Shown here piece by piece: positions 7,846-17,173 of a DNA stretch of 64,000 bases. The first letter of the stretch is position 1; every line of letters starts with the position of its first letter. Position numbers and translations under genes: made by a program. The notes beneath the pieces are model-generated. The model saw nothing but the letters and a program-made list of their open reading frames with translations, made no database searches and was not told where the DNA came from. The stretch covers positions 1,003,001 through 1,067,000 of the forward strand of contig NZ_CP019389.1 in the NCBI RefSeq assembly GCF_001971785.1, given 5' to 3'. The stretch comes from Seonamhaeicola sp. S2-3 (GTDB lineage: Bacteria; Bacteroidota; Bacteroidia; Flavobacteriales; Flavobacteriaceae).

Positions 7846-10341
7846 TTACTGTTTTGTTGGTTTTAATATACCTAACTTGGTCATTTTATCTCTAAGTGTA
7901 CTAGGTTTTAAGTTTAACAAAGTAGAGGCACTATCTTTTCCCGTAATTTTCCAATTACACTTGTCTAAAACATGAAGAATATGATTTCTTTGAGCCGTGT
8001 CAAAGCTTAAATCTTGGTTATTAATTGGTTGTTTTGTTTTTTGAATAGTAGACTCAAAGCCTGGTATTAATAAAGTTTCATTTGTTGATAATATTGACGC
8101 TCTCTCAATTAAGTTTTCTAATTCTCTAATATTTCCTGGCCAATCATAAGATTTTAAAAGATTCATGGTTTCTGCAGGTATGTATTTAATATTCTTATCA
8201 TAGGCTTTGTTAAACTTATCTACAAAATGTTCAATTAACAAAGGAATATCTTCTCTTCTTTTTCTTAATGGAGGCACTTCAATAGGAAATACATTAAGTC
8301 TAAAATATAAATCTTCTCTAAATTGTTTTTTTTCAATTTCTTCTTTAAGATTTCTGTTTGTTGCAGCTATAACCCTAACATCTAACTTTTTTAATTCTGT
8401 ACCACCTACTGTTTCAATCTCACCTTCTTGTAAAAACCTTAAAATTTTAGGCTGCATATCTAGTGGCAACTCGCCAATTTCATCTAAGAACAAGGTGCCG
8501 CCATCTGCTAATTCAAACTTTCCTACTTTATCATTTGTTGCTCCTGTAAACGAGCCTTTTTTGTGTCCAAACAATTCACTCTCTATTAACTCACGTGGTA
8601 TGGCAGAACAATTAACTTTAATAAGTGGTTTATCATTGCGCAAACTGATATTATGAACTGCTCTAGCTAACAATTCTTTTCCAGTACCAGACTCTCCTAA
8701 TAACATTACCGTTGCATTTGTAGGAGCAACTTTTTCTATCTCGGTTAATACATTGCTAAATTCTGCGCTTCCATAAACCATGTCTTCATAATTAAAAACT
8801 AGGTCTAACTCATTTCTTAAGTAAAAGTTTTCTTGTTCTAACTGATCTCGTAGAATATTAAGTTCATTATTAGCTTTTTTTAGTTCACTATTAGCTAATA
8901 CTAAGTTTTTTTCTGCCTGCTTGCGTTCTGCACTTTCAAACATTAAAGAGACTATGTTGGCTATAGATGTTGCAAATTCTTGATCTTCTGCAGTCCAATC
9001 TCTTAATGTATCTCCTACATGTTCAAAGCAAATTACGCCATAATGTCCTTTTGTGCTATTAACCAACACATCCATTACAGATGTAATATTATTAGGAATT
9101 AAATAATCTTTTGAGAATTTTTGTGTTATACTATCATGCTGCGCATCTTTAACTCTTATAGTTTGAAATTTTTCTAGTGCTTCTAAATAATGTGGGTTGT
9201 TTTTAAATTTTAAAACACCGCCCTCTTTATGCAAATTACTACCCAATAAATATAATTTTTCACATAAAATTTGGGTTTTATCTGGACTAAAACTCCAAAT
9301 ACTAACCCTTTCAACATTTAAGGTTTGAGCAGCTAATTGAGTAATTTTATTTAAAGACTTACCAAAATCTTCTCCTAAAAGGTTAGCTAGTTCTAAAATA
9401 ACTCTTTTTTTCTGTTTAGATTTTAAAGCTGTTTCTTCTAGTATTTTTTTAGCCTTCTCTTCTTCTGAAATGTCTTTAATAGTCGCGAATATAGCTATAA
9501 CCTCGCCTTTATCATTCAAAATATTTCCAGATAAAAATGATGCTATAAATTCCTTTCCACTTTTTTTATAAAACTCTAATTTAAAAGACTTTGCTTCTCC
9601 TTTTATTACATCTTCTTTAATAGCTAACATTTTTTCTAGATCGCCTTTTTTTGCAAAAGGATAAGGTAAGTTAAGCCCTATGAGTTCACCTTGTGTATAC
9701 CCAAGAATTTCACAAAGTGAGTTATTGGCCATAATAATTTTACCTTCAAGATCTACAATTAAGAGTCCTTCTTGCATAGACATAATGAGTTTATCATTAA
9801 ACTCTTTGGCTAGTTTTAACTTTACTTCAGCTTGTTTTCTTTCTAAAATTTCATTTTCTAGATCTAAATTTTTTTGTTCAAGCTTACTTATAAGTCTTTT
9901 ACTGTAAAGCTTTAAAACTTCTTGCTCTGTAAATTCTGGTTTTTTATCTGGTTGTATCTTAGTATTAGGAGTTGCTTCGTTTAATAGTTTTTGAACTAAT
10001 TTTGTAATAGTTTCAGAGTCTGTTGGTTTTCTAAGAAAATGGGTTGCACCTAATTTTAGGGCAAATTCTTCATCTAATTTTTCTGTGTATGTAGAAGTGT
10101 AAAAAACAAAAGGAATATCTTTAAATGCTTCTTCTTTTTTACAGGCTTGACAAAACATATAGCCATCCATAACGGGCATTAAAATATCTGAGATAATTAA
10201 ATCTATACTATTTTCTCGTAATTTATTTAATGCTTGTTTTCCGTCGTTAGCCTCAATAGTATTATATCCAGCCCCCTCTAGTATAACCTTAAGCAGGTAA
10301 AGGTTTTCATAAATATCATCTACAATTAAAACAGTTTTCAT
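7846..10341 (-). CDS. REC-PAS-GAF sigma54-dependent transcriptional activator
   Basis: 831 residues. The receiver at 1-120 has phospho-acceptor Asp52 (ISDILMP) and Lys105. A coiled coil leads to a PAS at about 182-298 and a GAF at about 315-470. A second coiled coil leads to the AAA+ sigma54-interaction domain at 520-745, with Walker A GESGTGKE (549-556), loop GSFTGA (596-601, a variant of GAFTGA) and Walker B GGTLFLDEIGEL (614-625). A Fis-type HTH follows at about 784-828. The protein should remodel RpoN polymerase in response to phosphorylation and to ligands of PAS or GAF. It is the last gene of a minus-strand signalling run, 17 bp after the receiver-only regulator. Confidence 0.92.
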   Translation of the reverse strand: MKTVLIVDDIYENLYLLKVILEGAGYNTIEANDGKQALNKLRENSIDLIISDILMPVMDGYMFCQACKKEEAFKDIPFVFYTSTYTEKLDEEFALKLGATHFLRKPTDSETITKLVQKLLNEATPNTKIQPDKKPEFTEQEVLKLYSKRLISKLEQKNLDLENEILERKQAEVKLKLAKEFNDKLIMSMQEGLLIVDLEGKIIMANNSLCEILGYTQGELIGLNLPYPFAKKGDLEKMLAIKEDVIKGEAKSFKLEFYKKSGKEFIASFLSGNILNDKGEVIAIFATIKDISEEEKAKKILEETALKSKQKKRVILELANLLGEDFGKSLNKITQLAAQTLNVERVSIWSFSPDKTQILCEKLYLLGSNLHKEGGVLKFKNNPHYLEALEKFQTIRVKDAQHDSITQKFSKDYLIPNNITSVMDVLVNSTKGHYGVICFEHVGDTLRDWTAEDQEFATSIANIVSLMFESAERKQAEKNLVLANSELKKANNELNILRDQLEQENFYLRNELDLVFNYEDMVYGSAEFSNVLTEIEKVAPTNATVMLLGESGTGKELLARAVHNISLRNDKPLIKVNCSAIPRELIESELFGHKKGSFTGATNDKVGKFELADGGTLFLDEIGELPLDMQPKILRFLQEGEIETVGGTELKKLDVRVIAATNRNLKEEIEKKQFREDLYFRLNVFPIEVPPLRKRREDIPLLIEHFVDKFNKAYDKNIKYIPAETMNLLKSYDWPGNIRELENLIERASILSTNETLLIPGFESTIQKTKQPINNQDLSFDTAQRNHILHVLDKCNWKITGKDSASTLLNLKPSTLRDKMTKLGILKPTKQ

Positions 10342-10358
10342 TTTAATAAATTCAGTTA

Positions 10359-10727
10359 TTACATATTATGAATTTGTTCCATTTGAGCTACAAATGTTTC
10401 TGGGTTTATGGGTTTTTCTATATATCCTGTAGCTCCCGCTTCAATGGCTTTTTCTTTATCTCCTCCCATGGCGTATGATGTTACTGCTATAATTGTTGTA
10501 TTTTTAGGTAAACCATTATGCCTTAGTTTAACACATATTTCATAGCCATCCATATCTGGTAGCTGTATATCTATTAAAATTATTTCTGGGTGCAATTCAT
10601 GGGCTAACTGTAATCCATCTTTTCCATTAAAAGCTTTTATTACAGTGTAGTTGTGCTTTTCTAGAAGATAAGATAGCATATACATATTTTGCTCATTATC
10701 TTCAATTATTAAAATGGATTGTTTCAT
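10359..10727 (-). CDS. Receiver-only response regulator (CheY-like)
   Basis: 122 residues, a complete receiver with no output domain. The acidic pair is at IIEDNEQN, the phospho-acceptor is Asp53 (LIDIQLPDMDG), with the Thr switch (AVTSYA) and Lys in EKP. It resembles DivK-type regulators. It sits between the histidine kinase and the sigma54 activator, so it probably relays or competes for phosphoryl groups in the same pathway. Confidence 0.9.
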   Translation of the reverse strand: MKQSILIIEDNEQNMYMLSYLLEKHNYTVIKAFNGKDGLQLAHELHPEIILIDIQLPDMDGYEICVKLRHNGLPKNTTIIAVTSYAMGGDKEKAIEAGATGYIEKPINPETFVAQMEQIHNM

Positions 10728-10782
10728 GTTTTATCTTAAAGGTTGATTAAATTAGTTAAAATATTAAATATAAGACATTTAG

Positions 10783-12945
10783 TTATATAACACTGTTGTT
10801 TTTGTATGAATTTTCTATAGGTAGGGTAAAAGTAAAATTACTTCCTTTTCCTTCTATACTTTCTACTTGAATTGAACCTCCTAGTTTTTCTATTAAGTTT
10901 TTAGAAATGGCTAACCCTAACCCCGTACCATCATGATTTCTATTAAGACCTGTTTCAAGTTGGATAAAAGGCGTGAATAGTTTAACAAGATCCTTTTTAC
11001 TTATACCAATACCTTGATCTATAACCTCAGTAACTATTTCATTTTCTTTTAAATGAACTTTTACTTGTATTATTCCCTTTTTAGAAAACTTAATAGCGTT
11101 TGACAGTAAATTGAGTAAAACTTGCTCTATACGTCTTTCATCACTAGTAATTGTTATTTTAGATACTGGTAATTGTGTTTCAATACTAAGATTTTTGGCT
11201 TTAGCTTGTGGCATTAAAAACGACACTGTGCCTTTTAACGTTTCTATATAATCAAAAGGATATAGAGACATTTTTAATTTACCTGCTTCTATTTTTGAAA
11301 TATCTAAAATATCATTTATTAAACGCAAAAGATGTTCTCCACTTTTTTTAACCATGGTTAATTGTTTCTTCTGCTCTTCATTTAAAGGACCCGCTAGTTC
11401 TTTTAACAAAATTCCTGTAAACCCTATAATTGAGTTCATTGGCGTTCTTAGCTCATGAGACATGGTTGCTAAAAATGCAGACTTCATTAAATCTGCAGAT
11501 TGGGCTTTTACTTTTTCTTTTTCTAATTCAATTGATTGTGTATTTAAATCTTCTAAAAGGTTTAATAGTGCCTCTTTACTTTCATTGAGTTCTTCTGTTC
11601 TCAAATCAACCAATTTCTCTAAATTAGTTTTATAATTTAACAATTCTTTTTCACTAAGAACTCTATCTGTTATATCTTGTAGGGTTCCAAAAAACTTTAT
11701 GGGTAAATTATTTGAATCATAAAATATTTCTCCGCGTTCACTAACATATTTAATATGTTTTTCATCTAAAAGCAGCCTGTAAATAACTTGATAATAGCTT
11801 TTATTTTTTAAAGCTTTCTTGTACTGGTCTAATACTAATTCTCTATCATCTGGGTGTACTATATCAAGAAAACTACTTTGAGTAACTTTGAATTCATTTG
11901 GGGCTTTTTCAACTATTCTATACATTTCTTTAGACCATGATAATGTATTTTGTTTTAAATCTCTTTCCCAACTTCCTATTTTTGCAATTTTTTGCGCTCT
12001 ATTTAAATTTTCTTCACTCTGCTCTATTGTATATTTAGAAGCTTCATAAACTGATTTTAATTGTACTTCTTGGTTTTTTAACTTAATATTTATAAGTCTA
12101 TTTAAGCGCGCCGTATGCCCCATAAAATACCAAACACCCCATCCGCCTACAATAGCAATAACAAAACCAAATATAGCAAACCATATTGCTGGATTTATTT
12201 TGTTGTGTGTAGGCACGACGTATAATTTCCATTCCCCCATAGACATTTGTATTGGTACGGCAAATTCTTTAAAATTTGACATGTTAGTGTCTAGGAAAAA
12301 TTCTTCTTCACCTGTGTTAGCATTAACTCTGGATAACTGATAGATGAAGCTTTCATCTTCTGAGGTATTAATATTTAAATCATGAAAAAAAGTAGAAAGT
12401 TTAGTTACTACAGTAGAAAAACCAGAAAAATTGCCATCTACAAAAATGGGAACTCTACTAATCATACCAACGCCACCTTGTTCTAAATTAATAGGACCCG
12501 CAATAAAAAAATCCTTTCTTTGTATGGCTGCCAACGCTCCTGTTTTTGCTGTTGAGCTTGTTAAAACATTAAAGCCTATAACCTCATTGTTTTTTAGCGG
12601 ATAAACATGTGTAATATAACCTTGTGCATCTACTAATTCTACAACATCAAAGTAATCATTTCGTTCTAGTAACTCTACTGCAATGCTATTAAAATCTTTA
12701 GGTATTCCATTTTGTTCTACAATGTATGCTAGTGTTTTTGTAGCAGCATAACTATACATTACTAATGCTTGTAGCTTTTCTTTTATTAAGTTTATTTCGT
12801 TATCAATTTCTTTTTTTTGTTTGTTTTCATTTATTAAATATTGTTGATACGATATAAATTGAGTACCAAAAAGTAGCAACAAAAAAACTAAAATGCCAGC
12901 AGCTATTGGTTTTTTAAAGAAAAAGTAAAGTGGATGACTCTTCAT
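10783..12945 (-). CDS. Membrane histidine kinase, CHASE-like sensor plus PAS
   Basis: 720 residues. TM1 lies at about 13-30, an extracytoplasmic CHASE-like domain at about 60-235 (VVELVDAQGYITHVYPLKNN) and TM2 at about 252-276. A PAS follows at about 320-428, then a coiled coil, HisKA with His497 (FLATMSHELRTP), the N box NLLSNAIKF and G boxes DQGIGIS and GTGLGLA. It has no attached receiver, so it must use the separate regulators encoded next (55 bp to the receiver-only gene). It should autophosphorylate on sensing a small periplasmic ligand. The ligand is unknown. Confidence 0.9.
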   Translation of the reverse strand: MKSHPLYFFFKKPIAAGILVFLLLLFGTQFISYQQYLINENKQKKEIDNEINLIKEKLQALVMYSYAATKTLAYIVEQNGIPKDFNSIAVELLERNDYFDVVELVDAQGYITHVYPLKNNEVIGFNVLTSSTAKTGALAAIQRKDFFIAGPINLEQGGVGMISRVPIFVDGNFSGFSTVVTKLSTFFHDLNINTSEDESFIYQLSRVNANTGEEEFFLDTNMSNFKEFAVPIQMSMGEWKLYVVPTHNKINPAIWFAIFGFVIAIVGGWGVWYFMGHTARLNRLINIKLKNQEVQLKSVYEASKYTIEQSEENLNRAQKIAKIGSWERDLKQNTLSWSKEMYRIVEKAPNEFKVTQSSFLDIVHPDDRELVLDQYKKALKNKSYYQVIYRLLLDEKHIKYVSERGEIFYDSNNLPIKFFGTLQDITDRVLSEKELLNYKTNLEKLVDLRTEELNESKEALLNLLEDLNTQSIELEKEKVKAQSADLMKSAFLATMSHELRTPMNSIIGFTGILLKELAGPLNEEQKKQLTMVKKSGEHLLRLINDILDISKIEAGKLKMSLYPFDYIETLKGTVSFLMPQAKAKNLSIETQLPVSKITITSDERRIEQVLLNLLSNAIKFSKKGIIQVKVHLKENEIVTEVIDQGIGISKKDLVKLFTPFIQLETGLNRNHDGTGLGLAISKNLIEKLGGSIQVESIEGKGSNFTFTLPIENSYKNNSVI

Positions 12946-12982
12946 ATTAAAACTAATTAAATGAATGTTTCATTTGTAATTT

Positions 12983-14668
12983 TTATTTATTGTGTTTTTT
13001 CTTAAGTTCTTTTATTATGTTTTTTAGTTCTTTCATTTTTAATTCTCTACCCACAAATAATTTGTTCATCCTTTGTAATTCTGCGTTTTTTAATTCAATC
13101 TCTGCTGTACGTTTCTCTACTAATGCTTCTAAATTATTTTTATGATTTTCTAGTTCAATTTCGGCTTTTTTTCTACTTGTAATATCTTTTATAACTCCAA
13201 TTAAAAACTTTTTACCATCCTGATCAATAAACCTGGTTTTTCTTGTTATTATATTTCTTGTATCGCCTTCTTTTAACGTTAAGGTTTCCTCATTTATGCT
13301 TTCTTCTCCACTATCTATTACTTGTTTATCTACACTTAAAAAGCTTTCTCTTTCATTAAGAGGCACATTTTCTGCTAAAGTTTTGCCTATTATATCTTTT
13401 CTTGGAAGTTTAAAAATTTCACAAAAAGCATTGTTTACAAGTACAATTCTACTCTCACTATCTTTTACAAACACAGGATCTCCTATGTTATTCATAATGT
13501 TATAAGTAAATTTTTTGCTTTGAGCTAGCTGTTCTTCTATTTTTTTTTGCTCTGTTACATCTGTAAAATAAACTGTTAACCCATCTTTTGAAGGGTAAAC
13601 CCTATTTTCAAACCATTTGTTTAATGGTTTATAATAATATTCAAAATATATTGTTTTTTGAGTCTTAGCGGCTTCTTTGAATATTTTATAAATGGGTAGA
13701 TTTAATCCTTCTGGAAATTCGTTCCAAATATGTTTTCCTATTAAGTTTTCTGGTGTTTCATTTAAAAAATTAGCAGCCTTTTTGTTAATGTAGGTATAAC
13801 ACCAGTTAGTGTCTAGCGCCATAAAACCATCTGAAATATTACGTAGTGTATTCTCTATTTGAGATGTTAGTTTTTGCTCTACTTTTTCTTTTTCTACCTT
13901 AAGGTCTTCGTATCTTTTTTTATACTTTATTATTGATAAAACCTCTCTTTCTTTATTGGCTATAAAAGCCGATTTTCCTTTTCTATCATCAATAAATTTA
14001 ATGTACCAAAACAGAATAATTGAATATAAAATTGCAGCAATTGATTTACCTATAATATGACTTGTTAAAGATGTTTTAAATGTTGGTGTGCCATAAAATA
14101 ACGTTATGTTAAACACTAAAGCATCAAATATTAAAACAGTTAATAATGATAATGTAATAATGAATAAATACGGTATTTTTTTTAATTTTAAAATTAAATA
14201 TTGATACAGAATAACTAACAAAAAGAAGTCTATAAATAGAATTGCAGTACCGCCAAAAAAATATTTATAATTAATCTTAAATACAGATTGAGCGTTTAAC
14301 GGGGTGTTATTAATGTTACTAGTTATAGTTTCTTGTAAATAAGTTATGTGAAACAATAAGGATAGAATTACATTTGAGACAACAATACCTATAATTAATG
14401 ACCGAGCACTTGACACCCCTTCCCTTATATATATTAATAAAATCCCAAAAAGGACTCCGCTAAATAATATAATAGACCCCGGGTGAATAACATAATCTTC
14501 AAAAACTTGAATACTAAATGAGCTTCCTAAATGAGCTTGAAGAAACTGTAACGTACCTAAAAGAATGTACAGTGGTGCTAACCCTAACTTACCTCTAAGT
14601 CTAAATAAAATAAGAATACTTGTTACCACAAGTAACAACTCAAAAATAATAGTAGTGTAAACACCCAT
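12983..14668 (-). CDS. Seven-helix membrane sensor with two PAS domains and no kinase
   Basis: 561 residues. About seven hydrophobic helices fill residues 1-225, an arrangement like the VUT/7TM sensory modules found on signalling proteins. PAS1 is at about 275-380 and PAS2 at about 390-510, followed by a charged coiled coil with RMNKLFVGRELKMKELKNII. There is no HisKA, HATPase, GGDEF or other catalytic output. It is the first gene of the run and sits 37 bp upstream of the kinase, so it may modulate that kinase through the coiled coil. That link is inference. Confidence 0.82.
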   Translation of the reverse strand: MGVYTTIIFELLLVVTSILILFRLRGKLGLAPLYILLGTLQFLQAHLGSSFSIQVFEDYVIHPGSIILFSGVLFGILLIYIREGVSSARSLIIGIVVSNVILSLLFHITYLQETITSNINNTPLNAQSVFKINYKYFFGGTAILFIDFFLLVILYQYLILKLKKIPYLFIITLSLLTVLIFDALVFNITLFYGTPTFKTSLTSHIIGKSIAAILYSIILFWYIKFIDDRKGKSAFIANKEREVLSIIKYKKRYEDLKVEKEKVEQKLTSQIENTLRNISDGFMALDTNWCYTYINKKAANFLNETPENLIGKHIWNEFPEGLNLPIYKIFKEAAKTQKTIYFEYYYKPLNKWFENRVYPSKDGLTVYFTDVTEQKKIEEQLAQSKKFTYNIMNNIGDPVFVKDSESRIVLVNNAFCEIFKLPRKDIIGKTLAENVPLNERESFLSVDKQVIDSGEESINEETLTLKEGDTRNIITRKTRFIDQDGKKFLIGVIKDITSRKKAEIELENHKNNLEALVEKRTAEIELKNAELQRMNKLFVGRELKMKELKNIIKELKKKHNK

Positions 14669-15029
14669 GCTAATTAGTATCTTTTAAAAGCTATATATTT
14701 TAAAACCATTGTTATACAAACCCTTTTGTAAATTACAATTTATATTTGAAACCTAAATAAATTATAATAATAACATACTTTTACTATATAGTATATACGC
14801 TATACCTATTAAGTATCTGTTAAGTTGACCGTCAGGTTTCTTTTTAGGAAGGTCTTTACAATGCAGCTAAAAAACAAAAAAGCATCCCAATCTTCTTATT
14901 CAGAAAAAAGGAAAGCTTTCCATTGGCTACTAAGTCACTTAGTAGACTACATCACGCTTATAGCGTGAACAACACAACATTTTTAAACAAAAAAAGCTCT
15001 GTTTTTTCAGAGCCTTTTTTTAAATCTTG
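14669..15029. other. Intergenic region with serial palindromes
   Basis: No gene is visible. Four dyads lie in a row on this stretch: TGACcGTCA at about 14826-14834, GGAAAGCTTTCC (14910-14921), CTACTAAGT-C-ACTTAGTAG (14927-14945) and TCACGCT-TAT-AGCGTGA (14952-14968). An overlapping GTAG-A-CTAC (14942-14950) could compete with the third. The tRNA-Asp terminator follows. These could be hairpins of a small RNA or leader, or binding sites. Confidence 0.5.
14988..15020 (-). terminator. Terminator of the tRNA-Asp transcript
   Basis: GCTCTG (14996-15001) and CAGAGC (15008-15013) form a stem with a T-rich loop. An A7 run on the plus strand gives the U tract on the minus transcript. Confidence 0.75.
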
Positions 15030-15103
15030 CGGTCTGGACGGGACTCGAACCCGCGACCCCCTGCGTGACAGGCAGATATTCTAACCAACTGAACTACCAG
15101 ACC
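15030..15103 (-). tRNA. tRNA-Asp (anticodon GTC)
   Basis: 74 nt. The acceptor stem GGTCTGG (5', 15097-15103) pairs with CCAGACC (15031-15037), with discriminator G at 15030. The D arm is AGTTCAGTTGGTT, the anticodon loop is CTGTCAC with GTC complementary to 15067-15069, and the T arm has GGTTCGAGTCC. CCA is not encoded. All four arms pair. Confidence 0.97.
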
Positions 15104-15271
15104 GTTGCATGATTGCGGATGCAAATATACACGCCTTTTTTAATATGTCAAATCTTTTTTAGCCTTTTTTAATAAAAATTTTTAAGCACCTAAACCACAA
15201 AGGTTTCCATTTGTAAATTACTACTATTATCTATTCTAAAATTAAAATTATTATAATTTAAGAATAAAATT

Positions 15272-16201
15272 TTAAGCAAACTTTTGGCGCTCTACCATAT
15301 ATGTGGTTAAAATATGATTAAAGTTATCATTAATATCGGCCTCTACATACTTAATCTTGTATTGTGCACATTTTAATTGTAATGCTGTAAAATAAGCCTT
15401 AATTTTTTTATTATAATTTTCTTTTACAGTATCTGCATACAAATTAATAAACTCACCTGTTTCAACATCTATAAAGCGTTTAGGAGTACTATCAAAATCA
15501 AAACTATACTCCTTTTTTTTATCAAAAACGTGAAATAAAACTACTTCGTGCTTATTGTATTTTAAATGACGAAGCGCCTCAAATAATTTCACATCATCTT
15601 CTGTGGTTTGAAACATGTCTGTAAACAAAAAAATCATAGAGCGCCTATGAATTTTCTCTGCTATTTCATGTAAATATTTATATGTTTCGGTTTGCTTATT
15701 TAATGGTTTTGAAATAACCGCTTCACTTAATGCTCTTAACAACATTTGATGATGACGCTCACTACCTTTTTCTTGAGCATAAAAATCGTAATCATCACTA
15801 TAAATACTTAAACCAACAGCATCGCGTTGTCTCTTTAACATTTGCATTAATGCTGCCGATGCCAATGCTGAAAATGCAATTTTATTTAATTTATCTATAG
15901 AAAAACTTGTCATTTCAGGATAGTGCATAGAGCTACTATTATCAACTATAATATGACAACGCATATTGGTTTCATCATCATATCTTTTGGTGTAAAGTTT
16001 ATCTGTTTTTGCGTAGAGTTTCCAATCTATATGGCGCGTGCTCTCACCTCTATTATAAATTTTATGCTCTGCAAATTCTGATGAGAACCCATGAAACGGA
16101 CTTTTATGCATACCAGCTATAAAGCCTTCTACTACTTGTTTTGCTAGTAGCCCTAGGTTTTTAAACCCTTCTGCTTTATTTAGTTCTTGGCGTAAGTCCA
16201 T
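15272..16201 (-). CDS. DUF58 domain protein (von Willebrand-like fold)
   Basis: 309 residues, no signal peptide. The DUF58 core is clear: RHIDWKLYAKTDKLYTKRYD, then a VWA-like stretch CHIIVDNSSSMHYP with a MIDAS-type DxSxS. DUF58 proteins usually sit beside a MoxR ATPase and VWA proteins and are thought to help assembly of membrane or metal-dependent complexes. No MoxR gene is in the window. It follows clpP after 18 bp and probably shares its mRNA. Confidence 0.88.
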   Translation of the reverse strand: MDLRQELNKAEGFKNLGLLAKQVVEGFIAGMHKSPFHGFSSEFAEHKIYNRGESTRHIDWKLYAKTDKLYTKRYDDETNMRCHIIVDNSSSMHYPEMTSFSIDKLNKIAFSALASAALMQMLKRQRDAVGLSIYSDDYDFYAQEKGSERHHQMLLRALSEAVISKPLNKQTETYKYLHEIAEKIHRRSMIFLFTDMFQTTEDDVKLFEALRHLKYNKHEVVLFHVFDKKKEYSFDFDSTPKRFIDVETGEFINLYADTVKENYNKKIKAYFTALQLKCAQYKIKYVEADINDNFNHILTTYMVERQKFA

Positions 16202-16219
16202 TAAAAAATATAATCAGAA

Positions 16220-16765
16220 TTAATACAAAATAGAATCTACTATACCATAAGTAACAGATTCTTCTGCACCCATCCAATGATCTCTATTAAAATCCTTCAT
16301 TACTTTTTCAAAAGTTTGCCCACAATTATCTGCTAAAATTTGTGCACTTAATTCTTTGGTTAAAATAATTTCTTTGGCGGTAATTTCAATATCACTTGCT
16401 TGCCCTCTGGCACCACCACTAGGTTGATGAATCATTACTCTGGCATGAGGTTGTATAAAACGTTTTCCTTTTGTGCCCGCAGATAGGATAATAGATCCCA
16501 TAGAAGCGGCAAAACCAGTACAAATAGTTGATACGTTACTGTTTAATGATTTTATACAATCATAAATTGCAAAACCTGAGGTTACATAGCCACCAGGACT
16601 ATTTATGTACAAATGAATATCATCTGCACTTAAGGCATCTAAATACATTAAGCGGTCTATTACGTGTTTTGCAGAATCATCATCTACTTGCCCCCACAGA
16701 AAAACTTTTCTATCTTCAATTAGTTTTGCATCTATAGCATCTTGTACTTTACCTTTTTTTTCCAT
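16220..16765 (-). CDS. clpP: ClpP-family serine protease subunit
   Basis: 181 residues. The catalytic triad is visible: Ser88 (GFAASMGSII), His113 (MIHQPSGG) and Asp162 (NRDHWMG). ClpP forms a barrel that degrades proteins fed by Clp ATPases. No clpX, clpA or trigger factor gene is adjacent; the usual tig-clpP-clpX order of Bacteroidota is absent, so this may be a second copy. The N-terminus is short (EKKGKVQDAIDAKLIEDR) without a propeptide. It is followed at 18 bp by the DUF58 gene. Confidence 0.9.
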   Translation of the reverse strand: MEKKGKVQDAIDAKLIEDRKVFLWGQVDDDSAKHVIDRLMYLDALSADDIHLYINSPGGYVTSGFAIYDCIKSLNSNVSTICTGFAASMGSIILSAGTKGKRFIQPHARVMIHQPSGGARGQASDIEITAKEIILTKELSAQILADNCGQTFEKVMKDFNRDHWMGAEESVTYGIVDSILY

Positions 16766-16804
16766 TTAAAAAATTTATGAAAGTTTATAACTCATCTAAA
16801 ATAA

Positions 16805-16835
16805 AAAAAGGTTTGCCATTACAGCAAACCTTTTT
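16805..16835 (-). terminator. Terminator after trxA
   Basis: GGTTTGC (16810-16816) / GCAAACC (16824-16830) with an A/T-extended stem. It separates trxA from clpP on the minus strand. Confidence 0.8.
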
Positions 16836-16855
16836 AGTTTTCTTTTCTAATTCTT

Positions 16856-17173
16856 TTATAGAAGAGCATCTATTGCTTCTGTATAAGAGTTTTTTGGTGC
16901 AACACCTACTTTTCTATCAACTACTTCACCATCTTTAAAAACTAATACCGTTGGGATGTTACGTACACCGTATTTTGCTGCAAATTCTTGGTTTGCATCT
17001 ACATCAACTTTACCAACAACGGCTTTCCCTTCGTATTCACCGCTTATTTCTTCTATAATTGGTCCTACCATTCTACATGGTCCACACCAAGCTGCCCAAA
17101 AATCAACTAATACAGGCTTATCACTTTTTAATACTGTTTCTTCAAACGTTGCATCTGTTATTTCTAATGCCAT
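16856..17173 (-). CDS. trxA: Thioredoxin
   Basis: 105 residues with active site WCGPC (Cys30 and Cys33), the cis-Pro segment RNIPTVLVF and normal TrxA length. It is a cytosolic disulfide reductase that works with thioredoxin reductase. Encoded alone between two terminators, with a -7 box TAATTTTG at 17211-17218. Confidence 0.97.
   Translation of the reverse strand: MALEITDATFEETVLKSDKPVLVDFWAAWCGPCRMVGPIIEEISGEYEGKAVVGKVDVDANQEFAAKYGVRNIPTVLVFKDGEVVDRKVGVAPKNSYTEAIDALL

Noticed and set aside
8207-8656. 149-residue plus-strand frame inside the sigma54 activator
   Set aside because: Lies opposite the conserved AAA+ motifs; no start context or recognisable domain.
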